From: CAYGAM01 sp964347915
GTDB lineage: Archaea; Thermoproteota; Nitrososphaeria; Nitrososphaerales; Nitrosopumilaceae
NCBI GenBank assembly: GCA_964347915.1
Contig: CAYGAM010000041.1
Location: 1 to 19,167 of the forward strand
DNA: 19,167 nucleotides
Direction of reading: 5' to 3'
The position numbers were made by a program, and so were the translations under genes. The notes under the pieces were generated by a model, which worked only from the letters and a program-made list of their open reading frames with translations, ran no database searches and was not told the origin of the DNA. Position 1 is the stretch's first letter, and each line of letters opens with the position of its first letter. Positions 1-6,709 of the stretch are shown here, in pieces.

Positions 1-123
1 GGCGTGGACGCCATGGAGAACTTTTTCTTTGTGCTAAAGAACAGGATAACCGGCGAAATCAACAAAGATCCGGAGCCGTTTCGACGGCTCTGGAACGGCA
101 TAGACGGCTCGTGGAAGTACTAG
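1..123 (+). CDS. 3' end of an unidentified protein (partial)
   Basis: The frame is open from base 1 and ends with TAG at 121-123, giving the last 40 residues of a protein whose start lies outside the window. The tail is aromatic and charged (MENFFFVLKNRITG, then a C-terminal GSWKY). I do not recognise the family from so short a piece. Its stop codon overlaps the stop of the convergent FAD oxidase gene: the four bases CTAG at 120-123 serve both strands. That tight junction, with no intergenic bases, supports it as a real gene end. Confidence 0.6.
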   Translation, partial: GVDAMENFFFVLKNRITGEINKDPEPFRRLWNGIDGSWKY

Positions 124-1466
124 GACAATATTGTTCCAGGGTTCATTATGCCGTGCGGATCAAACAGGGCCTTTAGCCTTCGAAACTGCTCCATGTTGGC
201 ATGCCCGTACTGCGCCTGCAGAAATTCAACGCGCACCATGCCGTCGCCGTGCTCTCCGGAGATGCTGCCGCCCAAATCCCAAACGCGCCCAAAATAATAT
301 TTTGACACTGCTGCAGGATCAGCTCTGGCTTCCACTCTCAGATGAATGTTGGCGTCTCCGGCATGCCCGTATGCTATGATGCTGGCTCCAAATTTTTTCT
401 TCAAATCGTCTATGATCTGAAACAGGCTGCCCAGGCTGCGCGCAGGAACAACAGCATCCTCTATCTGCACATTCTCCGTTATTTTTAGCCGACTCTGGGC
501 CAATGCGCGGCTTCGATATCCCCACCAGCGATCCGACTCTGCTTCATCGTCAGTTCGGATGACGGCTCTGCCCTGCAGTCCGCTCATCCGAATGTCGTCT
601 TCAAACTCTGCCATCAGCACGCAGCCGGCGCCTTTTGCCTCACCTGCATCCGCATGTTCCAGTATTGAGCCGTCCGCAAATTCGACTGCGGAAGGCGAGT
701 ATGGGAGCATCCTTGCGCAGTCTTTAGCTGCCGCCTGCCTGCTCTCGTACGACAAAACATACAGTATCCGCCTTTCTGGGAGCGGATATGTCTTTAGCCG
801 AGCCCGCGTGACGACGCCAAGCGTGCCTTCAGAACCTGCCACAACCTTGTGGGCGTCGATTGCGTCACGCACCTTGTCCAATCTGTATCCTGAAGAATTT
901 TTTGACACAGATGGAAATCGTCCCAGATCTGCCTTTCCAGCTATGGCTGCTACTTCCTCTGAAAGATCGCCGGGCATGCAGGAGATGCCGCCGCGGCCGG
1001 TTGCAATTCGCACCCCAAGCAGCGAGTCTATCGTTGAGCCGTACTTTAATGTCCGGCTTCCAGACGCGTTGGTTGCAATCATTCCGCCCACATTGCAGTA
1101 TCCGCCGACAGACGGATTAGGCCCAAGAAATCTGCCGCGCTTTTTCAAGACGCGATCCAGCATTCCTTTTGGCACCCCGGCTCCAGCTTCGACGCAATCC
1201 TCGCATACGGCGATATCGTCCAGATACCTTGCATCAAGCATGATGCCGCTGCCCACGGCTCCGCCCACCAGCCCCGTTCCGCCGCCGCGGGGTATGATCG
1301 GAATGCGATTGCAAACGGCATGCCCTGCTATTTTCAAGACATCATCTTCACTTCTGGGCAGCGCCACCATCATCGGCCTGATGCAGCTCATGCCGGAATC
1401 CACAGAGTATGCGTCAAGCATGGCGTCATCGGCGTACGTCAACCCGTCAATGCCACATTCGGACAA
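120..1466 (-). CDS. FAD-linked oxidase, GlcD / D-lactate dehydrogenase type
   Basis: This is a flavoprotein of the vanillyl-alcohol-oxidase (PCMH) fold that oxidises a 2-hydroxy acid such as glycolate or D-lactate. An N-terminal FAD-binding half carries the loop PRGGGTGLVGG, which cradles the FAD pyrophosphate. The C-terminal FAD-oxidase half carries GHAGDANIHL and GEHGDGMV, the conserved substrate and flavin-contact motifs of GlcD/DLD. From the TTG at 1466 it is 448 aa, a normal length. That TTG follows the HD gene's TGA (1470-1468) by one base. The frame stays open to 1544, with ATGs at 1535 and 1529, but those residues would overlap the HD gene and do not resemble the family; an ATG at 1421 is a shorter option. 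It probably shares an operon with the HD gene upstream. No GlcE or GlcF (iron-sulfur) partner is in the window, so the electron acceptor and exact substrate are unknown. The family is sure, the substrate is not. Confidence 0.88.
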   Translation of the reverse strand: MSECGIDGLTYADDAMLDAYSVDSGMSCIRPMMVALPRSEDDVLKIAGHAVCNRIPIIPRGGGTGLVGGAVGSGIMLDARYLDDIAVCEDCVEAGAGVPKGMLDRVLKKRGRFLGPNPSVGGYCNVGGMIATNASGSRTLKYGSTIDSLLGVRIATGRGGISCMPGDLSEEVAAIAGKADLGRFPSVSKNSSGYRLDKVRDAIDAHKVVAGSEGTLGVVTRARLKTYPLPERRILYVLSYESRQAAAKDCARMLPYSPSAVEFADGSILEHADAGEAKGAGCVLMAEFEDDIRMSGLQGRAVIRTDDEAESDRWWGYRSRALAQSRLKITENVQIEDAVVPARSLGSLFQIIDDLKKKFGASIIAYGHAGDANIHLRVEARADPAAVSKYYFGRVWDLGGSISGEHGDGMVRVEFLQAQYGHANMEQFRRLKALFDPHGIMNPGTILS

Positions 1467-1467
1467 T

Positions 1468-2799
1468 TCAGATCCGTATTCTGTAATAGTCCCACCGCTC
1501 GGGATCAAACAGCGCCACAAACTCGGCATTCTCATAGCTCTCAACCCTGCGCCTTATCACGTCGCGCAGTGCAAAGCTTGTAAGATACGTATACTTCATC
1601 GCATTGGCCTGCATTATGAACATGTGCCGCATTTCGCTTCCTCCCCGCATGCCCCAGTATCCCATCTTCAGCGGAAACGGCTCAAGGAATATTGTATTGC
1701 CGAGCCCGTAATTTTCGTCATTTATCTCCTGACGCAGATCATATTTTTCCAGCGGACCGCCCTTTGCATATCCTACGATTTCGCCGCCGCTGTTCTTGCG
1801 CCGCAGCGTATTCAGAATCGTCTTGGGATCCCTCACTGACTCTTCAAACCGGTCGCGGCCGAACTGCAGCGGCTTTGGAAGCTGCTGGAATATCTCAAAT
1901 ATGGTGCTGATAAATGCGGGATCATTTCTGGTGCTGATTGTCTCTGCCACCGGAACCAGCTGCAGATTGTCGTACAGATGCTCTGCATGAATTCGTATTT
2001 CCTGCTGCCGGAGGGCCATGAATGACTGCACATTGTCCATAAAATTTCTTCTCATCTCGCGCGGGAGCGCGCGCATTACCTGCTGCAGCATTTTGTTGTC
2101 TGCATTCAGCAAATCCTCAAAGTATGCAACCGCGCGCTGGGCAATTACCGACGGATGCCATGCAAGGGCATGAGCATTCATCTTGGCCATTTCCATGCCC
2201 TTTGAAAAGCTGCCCATTGCATATCCTCCAACCCGCTCTGCTACGGACAGAAACCACCCAAGCTGCATCATCTCTTCGCGCTTTTGCGCGCTGTTCCTTG
2301 TAATGGGCGATGCCAAAAAGCATTCCTCCATCTTGGCTTCCGCTTCGTCTCGAAGCCTGCCGGACCACGGATATATCGTACGCAGTATCAGCACCTTGAC
2401 CAGCTCGATATCAATGTCCATCTTGCGCAAGAGCTCGCCGAGCTTTTGCTCCAATGCCAGAAACTTGATCACGCTGTCTTCGTGCGGCTTGTCGACGCTC
2501 TTTTGCGGATCAAAGTCATGCAGCAGCGCGGACGCGTAAAGATACTTGAGATTGTCTTTTGATACAAGGCTTTCTGAGGTCTTGGATGTAGCAGCTACCA
2601 TTGAGACATATGTCGCCTCCAGCTCGTGATCTATGTTGTGATACCCGTAATAGTCTGATCCCAACCCCTCGGACTCGAAAAGTTCTATTATGTAATCCAG
2701 CATTTGGACATAGCATTCGTCCTCAAGACCGTTTCGCACTGCCAGTTCGGCAATGCTGTCTCGCAAATTATGCCTGCTTGCAGTATCTTGCACTAACAT
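1468..2799 (-). CDS. HD-domain protein with an extra C-terminal domain
   Basis: A 443-aa protein from ATG 2799; an in-frame TTG at 2808 is less likely. The N-terminal half has an HD metal-phosphohydrolase signature: YHNIDHE with H54 and H58, then ALLHDFD with H94-D95. HD enzymes use such residues to bind one or two metals and hydrolyse phosphoesters, often of nucleotides. Residues about 240-300 are helical and charged. The last 140 residues hold a separate domain containing GEIVGYAKGGPLEKY and an aromatic, Met-rich strand region (MGYWGMRGGSEMRHMF), possibly GNAT-like; I cannot assign it firmly. An AT-rich box lies at 2817-2824. It leads a two-gene unit with the FAD oxidase, one base apart. 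The substrate is unknown. Confidence 0.85.
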   Translation of the reverse strand: MLVQDTASRHNLRDSIAELAVRNGLEDECYVQMLDYIIELFESEGLGSDYYGYHNIDHELEATYVSMVAATSKTSESLVSKDNLKYLYASALLHDFDPQKSVDKPHEDSVIKFLALEQKLGELLRKMDIDIELVKVLILRTIYPWSGRLRDEAEAKMEECFLASPITRNSAQKREEMMQLGWFLSVAERVGGYAMGSFSKGMEMAKMNAHALAWHPSVIAQRAVAYFEDLLNADNKMLQQVMRALPREMRRNFMDNVQSFMALRQQEIRIHAEHLYDNLQLVPVAETISTRNDPAFISTIFEIFQQLPKPLQFGRDRFEESVRDPKTILNTLRRKNSGGEIVGYAKGGPLEKYDLRQEINDENYGLGNTIFLEPFPLKMGYWGMRGGSEMRHMFIMQANAMKYTYLTSFALRDVIRRRVESYENAEFVALFDPERWDYYRIRI

Positions 2800-2816
2800 T
2801 TGATGCAAATTTGCGG

Positions 2817-2824
2817 TTTTTAAA
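2817..2824 (-). promoter_or_regulatory. TATA-like box for the HD gene
   Basis: TTTAAAAA on the minus strand, 18-25 bases upstream of the ATG at 2799. It is slightly closer than in the other genes here, so this is a weaker example. Confidence 0.4.
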
Positions 2825-3414
2825 GATGTATTGGCAGCGATGCTGGCAGGCGCCTGCCTGCGCGGCTTTCATGACTAAACTGAGCCGGTTTGCGCGGGCA
2901 TTATTCGGGAGACACAAATTCCTACATGATGCTGCCTGCGCGCATCACGAATGAATGCTGATGGCGCCTGGGAACGCAACTGACTCTCATAAATGGCGTT
3001 CTGGAGCTAATTTGAAACAGCCGTACTGCAATGCGCGCGATGTGTCCATGTCCGAAAACAGCATCAAGCGGACGCAAAGAATACCCGACTGCTGATTTGA
3101 CTCTGGATTTGGGAGATTCGCATTCGCTGCTGTTCTAAAACAAGCCTGAATGACATCTTCAAGACCGAAAAAGCGCCGCTGTTCTAAAGCGAACCGTAGC
3201 TGGATTCCGGTTCAAAGCCGTTTCGAAAATGCCTGCCTGACGGCCTCTGCTTCTGACGATCGGAAAATTATCGATATTGCCATTCCATCAAAATCTATCT
3301 GAAGAGCGGGACGAGGCCATCATTCTGCTGATAAAACATGACATCATTATGGCGGATGATTTTTGCACATGGCCAAAAGACTGGCAAACTCTGCAAGCGT
3401 CATGCGGAGACGGC

Positions 3415-3450
3415 CAAGAACAGTTTTTGTGCATGCCGGATGAATGGAGT
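3415..3450. repeat. 36-bp perfect direct repeat, copy 1
   Basis: It is identical over 36 bases to 3486-3521. It starts CAAGAACAG, has the palindromic core TGCATG and ends GAATGGAGT. The two copies are separated by 35 unrelated bases. Confidence 0.9.
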
Positions 3451-3485
3451 TGAACAGTGAAACGGCCTGCTGTTCGCGTAAAACG

Positions 3486-3521
3486 CAAGAACAGTTTTTG
3501 TGCATGCCGGATGAATGGAGT
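3486..3521. repeat. 36-bp perfect direct repeat, copy 2
   Basis: Second copy of the repeat at 3415-3450. The flanking bases differ on both sides, so the identity stops sharply. No third copy occurs one period (71 bp) up or down. Confidence 0.9.
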
Positions 3522-3654
3522 GCGCCCTCTGTAATACGACTATGGGTTCTTCTTTGTAAAATGAGATATGATCATTCGTTTCTTCCATGCGCGCAAATTT
3601 CTTCTTAGGCAGAACTGTCTTGCAGCAATATCAATTATAATTGTCGCTAATTTT

Positions 3655-3870
3655 CTACCAGTTCCATTCTCCGTGTTTCTGTTTTTTCTTTATGCAGCGG
3701 CGGACATCTTTCATTTTCAATTTTTGCCCTTGCTGTAAAAAAGCATTCCAACGCCTTTGCAAACTCTTTTTTTTTGACTCATCTTCCCGTATTGCAACAT
3801 TGGGAAATTCTCATCCTCTGACGACTGCGACGCCGTCTTCTTCAACGGTGCGGATATTCAATGCAGCCAT
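3655..3870 (-). pseudogene. Small ORF interrupted by one in-frame TGA
   Basis: Reading from ATG 3870, the frame gives 19 residues (MAALNIRTVEEDGVAVVRG), meets TGA at 3813-3811, then stays open for another 51 residues to TAG at 3657-3655. The part after the stop is protein-like and basic: EFPNVAIRED, a lysine run, RRWNAFLQQGQ, then MKDVRRCIKKKQKHGEWNW. The same frame is also open upstream of the ATG. The likeliest reading is a small basic protein recently inactivated by a nonsense change, or a sequencing error. I do not recognise the family. Selenocysteine is very unlikely: no selenium-insertion element is visible and this lineage is not known for it. Confidence 0.35.
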
Positions 3871-3953
3871 GCTAATGCCTGCGCTTATGAGACATCGGTA
3901 TGCTCCAAGGCCTTTGCGAAGCGCCAGCCGTCTCAGCCCAGCTCATTTTAATA

Positions 3954-3961
3954 CTTAAATA
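3954..3961 (+). promoter_or_regulatory. TATA-like box of the 204-aa gene
   Basis: CTTAAATA lies 23-30 bases upstream of the ATG at 3984, the spacing of a leaderless archaeal promoter. Confidence 0.65.
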
Positions 3962-3983
3962 GTAATTTTCAATCAATTTTTTC

Positions 3984-4598
3984 ATGGCACTGCAGGCGCT
4001 CACGCTCAACACGGGGTATGTGTGCGTTCCATACATGCACAATCACGACTCGGTAGAGCTCAAGGATGCCTGGGCGCACTCCAAGAACATCCGCTCTCTC
4101 CACTTTGTTACTGCAACATTTTCCGAGGACAGCAAGCCGTATTTTTCATCCCATGCAAATCATTACATACTGGCAAAGTATGTTGACGATGCAAAGATCA
4201 GAAGAGATCTTGAAAAATTCAAGCAGGAAAAGACCTCGTTCCTGCTAAGCGCCGAGGAAGATCTTTTTCTGCGGGACATAGACCAGGAAGTAAACTTTGT
4301 ATCTGTATACTATCTAGAGTACGGCGATTCGCCTGAGGATGTCCGGGATGTCGCAGTTCAGCTCGCAAAGCGAACCCAGGTTGGAAGGGCAGTTAAGGGA
4401 CAGATGAGCACATACAGCAAAAGCAAGCCAAAGTTTGCGTTTCCCTACAGTCACAACATCATTGTGCTTGAAGTTGCAAGCGAAAAGAGCCACCAGAGCG
4501 TCAAAAAATACTGCGAGAAGACTCGCCGCGATGTCTGCCAAAAAGGAATAAAGATGTCCAACCTGTTTGCGCTGTCACTTTTAGATCGGCTCAAATAG
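3984..4598 (+). CDS. Conserved-looking protein of unknown function, 204 aa
   Basis: A soluble, charged protein with no signal peptide or membrane segment. I do not recognise a domain. It reads as a mixed alpha/beta protein: a hydrophobic N-terminal strand (LTLNTGYVCVPYM), a central charged helix (KIRRDLEKFKQEKTSF), then EVNFVSVYYLEYG followed by a helix. The basic C-terminal part holds NIIVLEVAS and a closing CQKGIKMSNLFALSLLDRL helix. The start is fixed by the TATA-like box 30 bases upstream. A strong hairpin begins at the last base of its stop codon, so it is probably transcribed alone. Its neighbour aIF5A has its own promoter, so position says little about function. Confidence 0.8.
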   Translation: MALQALTLNTGYVCVPYMHNHDSVELKDAWAHSKNIRSLHFVTATFSEDSKPYFSSHANHYILAKYVDDAKIRRDLEKFKQEKTSFLLSAEEDLFLRDIDQEVNFVSVYYLEYGDSPEDVRDVAVQLAKRTQVGRAVKGQMSTYSKSKPKFAFPYSHNIIVLEVASEKSHQSVKKYCEKTRRDVCQKGIKMSNLFALSLLDRLK

Positions 4599-4622
4599 CG
4601 TTTGGAGCAAAATGCCAAACGC
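4598..4622 (+). terminator. Hairpin terminator after the 204-aa gene
   Basis: A perfect 8-bp stem, GCGTTTGG (4598-4605) with CCAAACGC (4615-4622), encloses a 9-base loop. It is followed by AAATTTTG. It starts on the last base of the TAG stop and lies before the aIF5A promoter. Confidence 0.55.
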
Positions 4623-4651
4623 CGAAATTTTGCAATGCATCTCAAATAGAG

Positions 4652-4660
4652 TTAAATATT
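4652..4660 (+). promoter_or_regulatory. TATA box of the aIF5A gene
   Basis: TTAAATATT lies 22-30 bases before the ATG at 4682. There is no ribosome-binding site between them, which fits a leaderless mRNA. Confidence 0.7.
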
Positions 4661-4681
4661 CAATGCAATCCTGCTTGATTC

Positions 4682-5092
4682 ATGAGCAAGCCCGCTGATT
4701 TGGGGTCGTTGAAGATTGGATCATACATCCTGCTTCCGGTTGGAGACCAGGCAACGGGCGAACCGTGCAGGATAACAGAGTATGATACAAGCAAGCCTGG
4801 AAAGCACGGCGCCGCCAAGGCAAGAATAGTCGCAGTCGGAATATTCGACGGACAAAAGCGGCCGCATGTCGGGCCTGTCAGCATGCAGGTTCATGTGCCG
4901 CTGATAGACAAGAGGATGGGCCAGATCATATCCATTACTGGCGAGATTGTGCAGGTAATGGACTCGGAGACATACGAGACCATTGATGTTTCACTTGTTG
5001 ATGAGAGCGTGACAGGCCAGCTGGAAAACGGACAAAGCGTCGAATACTGGAAGGTAATGGACAGAACTAAAATAATGCGCATCAAAAACTAA
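4682..5092 (+). CDS. eif5a: Translation initiation factor aIF5A (EF-P/eIF5A family)
   Basis: The 136-aa length and two-domain layout match archaeal IF5A. The factor binds the ribosomal E site and rescues ribosomes stalled at difficult peptide bonds. The N-terminal SH3-like domain has the loop TSKPGKHGAAK. The lysine in GKHG is the site that is modified to hypusine or deoxyhypusine by deoxyhypusine synthase, which is not in this window. The C-terminal OB fold starts near VHVPLIDKR and ends with KVMDRTKIMRI. The gene has its own TATA box. The 3' UTR carries a box C/D sRNA candidate beginning three bases after the stop, then a T-rich terminator, so mRNA and sRNA are likely made as one transcript. 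Confidence 0.97.
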   Translation: MSKPADLGSLKIGSYILLPVGDQATGEPCRITEYDTSKPGKHGAAKARIVAVGIFDGQKRPHVGPVSMQVHVPLIDKRMGQIISITGEIVQVMDSETYETIDVSLVDESVTGQLENGQSVEYWKVMDRTKIMRIKN

Positions 5093-5095
5093 TTT

Positions 5096-5160
5096 GGATG
5101 CTGATGATGACCGGAAAAGCCGTCTGACGTGTGATGAAGATTATGAGTAATGAAGCATCC
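5096..5160 (+). ncRNA. Box C/D sRNA, predicted guide for Cm34 of elongator tRNA-Met
   Basis: A 65-nt element with full C/D architecture. The terminal stem GGATGCT (5096-5102) pairs perfectly with AGCATCC (5154-5160). Box C is ATGATGA (5104-5110), box D' CTGA (5124-5127), box C' GTGATGA (5131-5137), and box D ATGA (5150-5153, one base off CTGA). The guides are 13 nt (5111-5123) and 12 nt (5138-5149), with a 3-nt D'-C' spacer, all typical of archaeal sRNAs. The D guide AGATTATGAGTA is complementary to UACUCAUAAUCU, which contains the tRNA-Met anticodon loop CUCAUAA. The fifth-base rule puts the 2'-O-methyl on the wobble C34. In Haloferax volcanii a box C/D sRNA is known to direct this same modification. 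The transcript probably comes from the aIF5A promoter and is processed from its 3' UTR. The weak point is the variant D box, which loses one C-G pair of the kink-turn. Confidence 0.8.
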
Positions 5161-5173
5161 TGTTTTTCTCTTC
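5161..5173 (+). terminator. T-rich terminator after aIF5A and the sRNA
   Basis: TGTTTTTCTCTTC follows directly on the last base of the sRNA terminal stem. Archaeal RNA polymerase stops at such T tracts, so this would end the aIF5A-sRNA transcript at the sRNA's 3' end. Confidence 0.55.
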
Positions 5174-5237
5174 AGCAGGAGCCGCACTGCCGGCGCTTGC
5201 AGCCCAGGGCCGGCCCCGCCTCGGCGCAGCCTGGCGC

Positions 5238-6326
5238 TTAGAGCAGATCGACTTGCAGAAAGTCAAACTTGACGCAGGTGCATTTGGTCTCTAGCATGTC
5301 GGAGATGTTTGGGTTTACATTGCTGCCCTCAACAAACCGCTTGATTGGCAGCCCGCCTTCAGCCGTGGCGGTTATTGATATGCTCTTGGGAGAGACTCTT
5401 TTGTATTTGAGCATGCTTATGCGCTTTTTGTTTATTCGACCGGATTCCTCGTATATCAGCACGGGCAGTTTGGGTATTCTCTCAAGCGATCTTAAAAGCT
5501 CCTGTCCTGCCGCGTCCTCAGTATCTACTAGGATTCTGAACACGGACTGAAACCGCACCGGCAGGCATGGCTTCTTTACCGTCTTGAGCGAATGCAGCGT
5601 AATTTGCCCGGCTTTTGCGGAATCGGGAAACCTGACCGCCCTGATCTTTGGGCAAGCAAGCCTGGCAAAAAACGGCCTGCCGCTGCCTAGAACCAAACTG
5701 TCCTGATCCTCGTGTCCTACAAAAGTGACGGTCATGCTGCGCGCTCCAGTGACACCGGACAAAAACTCGAAAATATGCTTCTCTACGCTCTCGCCGCCTC
5801 CGCGCTTTTGCGGCAGGCCGCGCGTTTTTTTGACGTATCTTCCAAACACAAAGATTGGCCTTGTATAGATGTCAATCGCATCCCTGCGCAGATCGACTGT
5901 TGCAACCAGTTCCGGCATGGCATGATCTGCGGCAGCGTCCGTCTTTCGCCCGAATCTTTGGGCAATCTCTCTTGCCACATCCGCCTTGATGCCCGGCGCC
6001 CCTTTTGCCCTGCATTTTGATCGCACCAGATCGTCCCTGTCCTGTATTGACGGCGCCAGCGTTACGCCCACCATGAATGACGAAAATTCAACATCTTGAG
6101 TGAGGTCATGCAGCCTTTCGGCGCAGCTTTTCAGCCTTTGATACAGGTTCTTGCAGATGTAGCACTTGGCAGGCTCTTCTTTGCTGAGTTTTTTGTAGAT
6201 CGAGCCGCCCAGCCTTTTGCATGACTTGAGCCGCATCTGAGATACGTACAGCCTTCCCATGCAGTGGCTGCAGAGCTCAAACTCCTGCGATACCTGCCTT
6301 GCTTGTTCGATGATGCTTTGCAACAT
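5238..6326 (-). CDS. pus10: tRNA pseudouridine synthase Pus10
   Basis: Archaeal Pus10 makes pseudouridine 55, and in several species also 54, in the T-loop of tRNAs. From ATG 6326 it is 362 aa; a TTG two codons upstream (6332) would add MR. The N-terminal accessory (THUMP-containing) domain has a zinc-binding quartet C19-x2-C22 and C55-x2-C58. The catalytic domain holds GHEDQDSLVLGSGRPFF (204-220), equivalent to the family's GREDxDxRMLGxGRPF; the catalytic Asp is most likely D209. The conserved end KRFVEG is also present. A TATA-like box lies 21-28 bases upstream of ATG 6326, so it is transcribed on its own although SRP54 lies upstream on the same strand. It is convergent with the aIF5A-sRNA unit, which also concerns tRNA modification. 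Confidence 0.95.
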   Translation of the reverse strand: MLQSIIEQARQVSQEFELCSHCMGRLYVSQMRLKSCKRLGGSIYKKLSKEEPAKCYICKNLYQRLKSCAERLHDLTQDVEFSSFMVGVTLAPSIQDRDDLVRSKCRAKGAPGIKADVAREIAQRFGRKTDAAADHAMPELVATVDLRRDAIDIYTRPIFVFGRYVKKTRGLPQKRGGGESVEKHIFEFLSGVTGARSMTVTFVGHEDQDSLVLGSGRPFFARLACPKIRAVRFPDSAKAGQITLHSLKTVKKPCLPVRFQSVFRILVDTEDAAGQELLRSLERIPKLPVLIYEESGRINKKRISMLKYKRVSPKSISITATAEGGLPIKRFVEGSNVNPNISDMLETKCTCVKFDFLQVDLL

Positions 6327-6709
6327 GCGCAATGCCGCGCTCCATGCTTTAATTCATGCTGTAAAGCGCAGGATATGGCCCTGGCAAAAGCCGGCGCATG
6401 CTGCGATGGGACAGGGCATGCGATCTGACTTGCCGTGCTTTGATCCGGCATGCAGGCGCAAGAAAACTCATCCGCCTACCAGAATCCGGTCAAATCAGGA
6501 CACATGTGCGGATGCGGCGCTGTACGCTGCCAAGCCGCAGGACATGCAGCCGCGTCCTGGATTTTCTGTGGAATCGAGGCGTCATTCATGCAGGCATTTG
6601 TACATGCTGCAGCAGCCCCTGCCAGAGCTGCGCAAGGGACGCCTTGCGGGAAATTTGCCTGGCAGCTTTGACGCAGAATGCATGCGCAAAAGGCAGGACG
6701 CGCCCTTTG
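6327..6709. other. 383-bp gap between SRP54 and Pus10
   Basis: Besides the Pus10 TATA-like box there is no recognisable gene, tRNA or C/D RNA. Several frames are open by chance but lack protein-like character. The stretch is rich in GCATGC-type words and contains GCATGCCGGAT on the minus strand (about 6440-6450), an 11-mer also found in the 36-bp repeat. Confidence 0.45.
6347..6354 (-). promoter_or_regulatory. TATA-like box of Pus10
   Basis: AATTAAAG on the minus strand, 21-28 bases upstream of the ATG at 6326. It favours that ATG over the TTG at 6332. Confidence 0.5.

Larger units (their letters stand above)
2825..3654. other. Gene-poor stretch
   Basis: No open frame here has the look of a protein. 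It contains a 36-bp direct repeat pair (3415-3450 and 3486-3521), an 11-bp repeat GCTGTTCTAAA at 3129-3139 and 3178-3188, and several scattered GAACAG / CTGTTC words. It may be decayed mobile or duplicated DNA. No RNA gene was recognised. Confidence 0.5.

Noticed and set aside
559..1839. 426-aa open frame on the plus strand
   Set aside because: It is antisense to the FAD oxidase and HD genes, both with clear family motifs; its composition is Ser/Pro-rich as expected of a shadow frame.
3190..3215. Possible tRNA T-arm (GGTTCAAAG)
   Set aside because: No matching acceptor, D or anticodon arms could be folded around it.
3415..3521. A CRISPR array
   Set aside because: Only two repeats, no leader, no cas genes and no typical repeat end; kept as a direct repeat.
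3811..3813. Selenocysteine at the in-frame TGA
   Set aside because: No insertion element is visible and the lineage is not known to use selenocysteine.
3641..3958. 105-aa plus-strand frame
   Set aside because: Phe/Ser/Cys-rich composition of an antisense frame; the more protein-like reading is the broken minus-strand ORF at 3655-3870.
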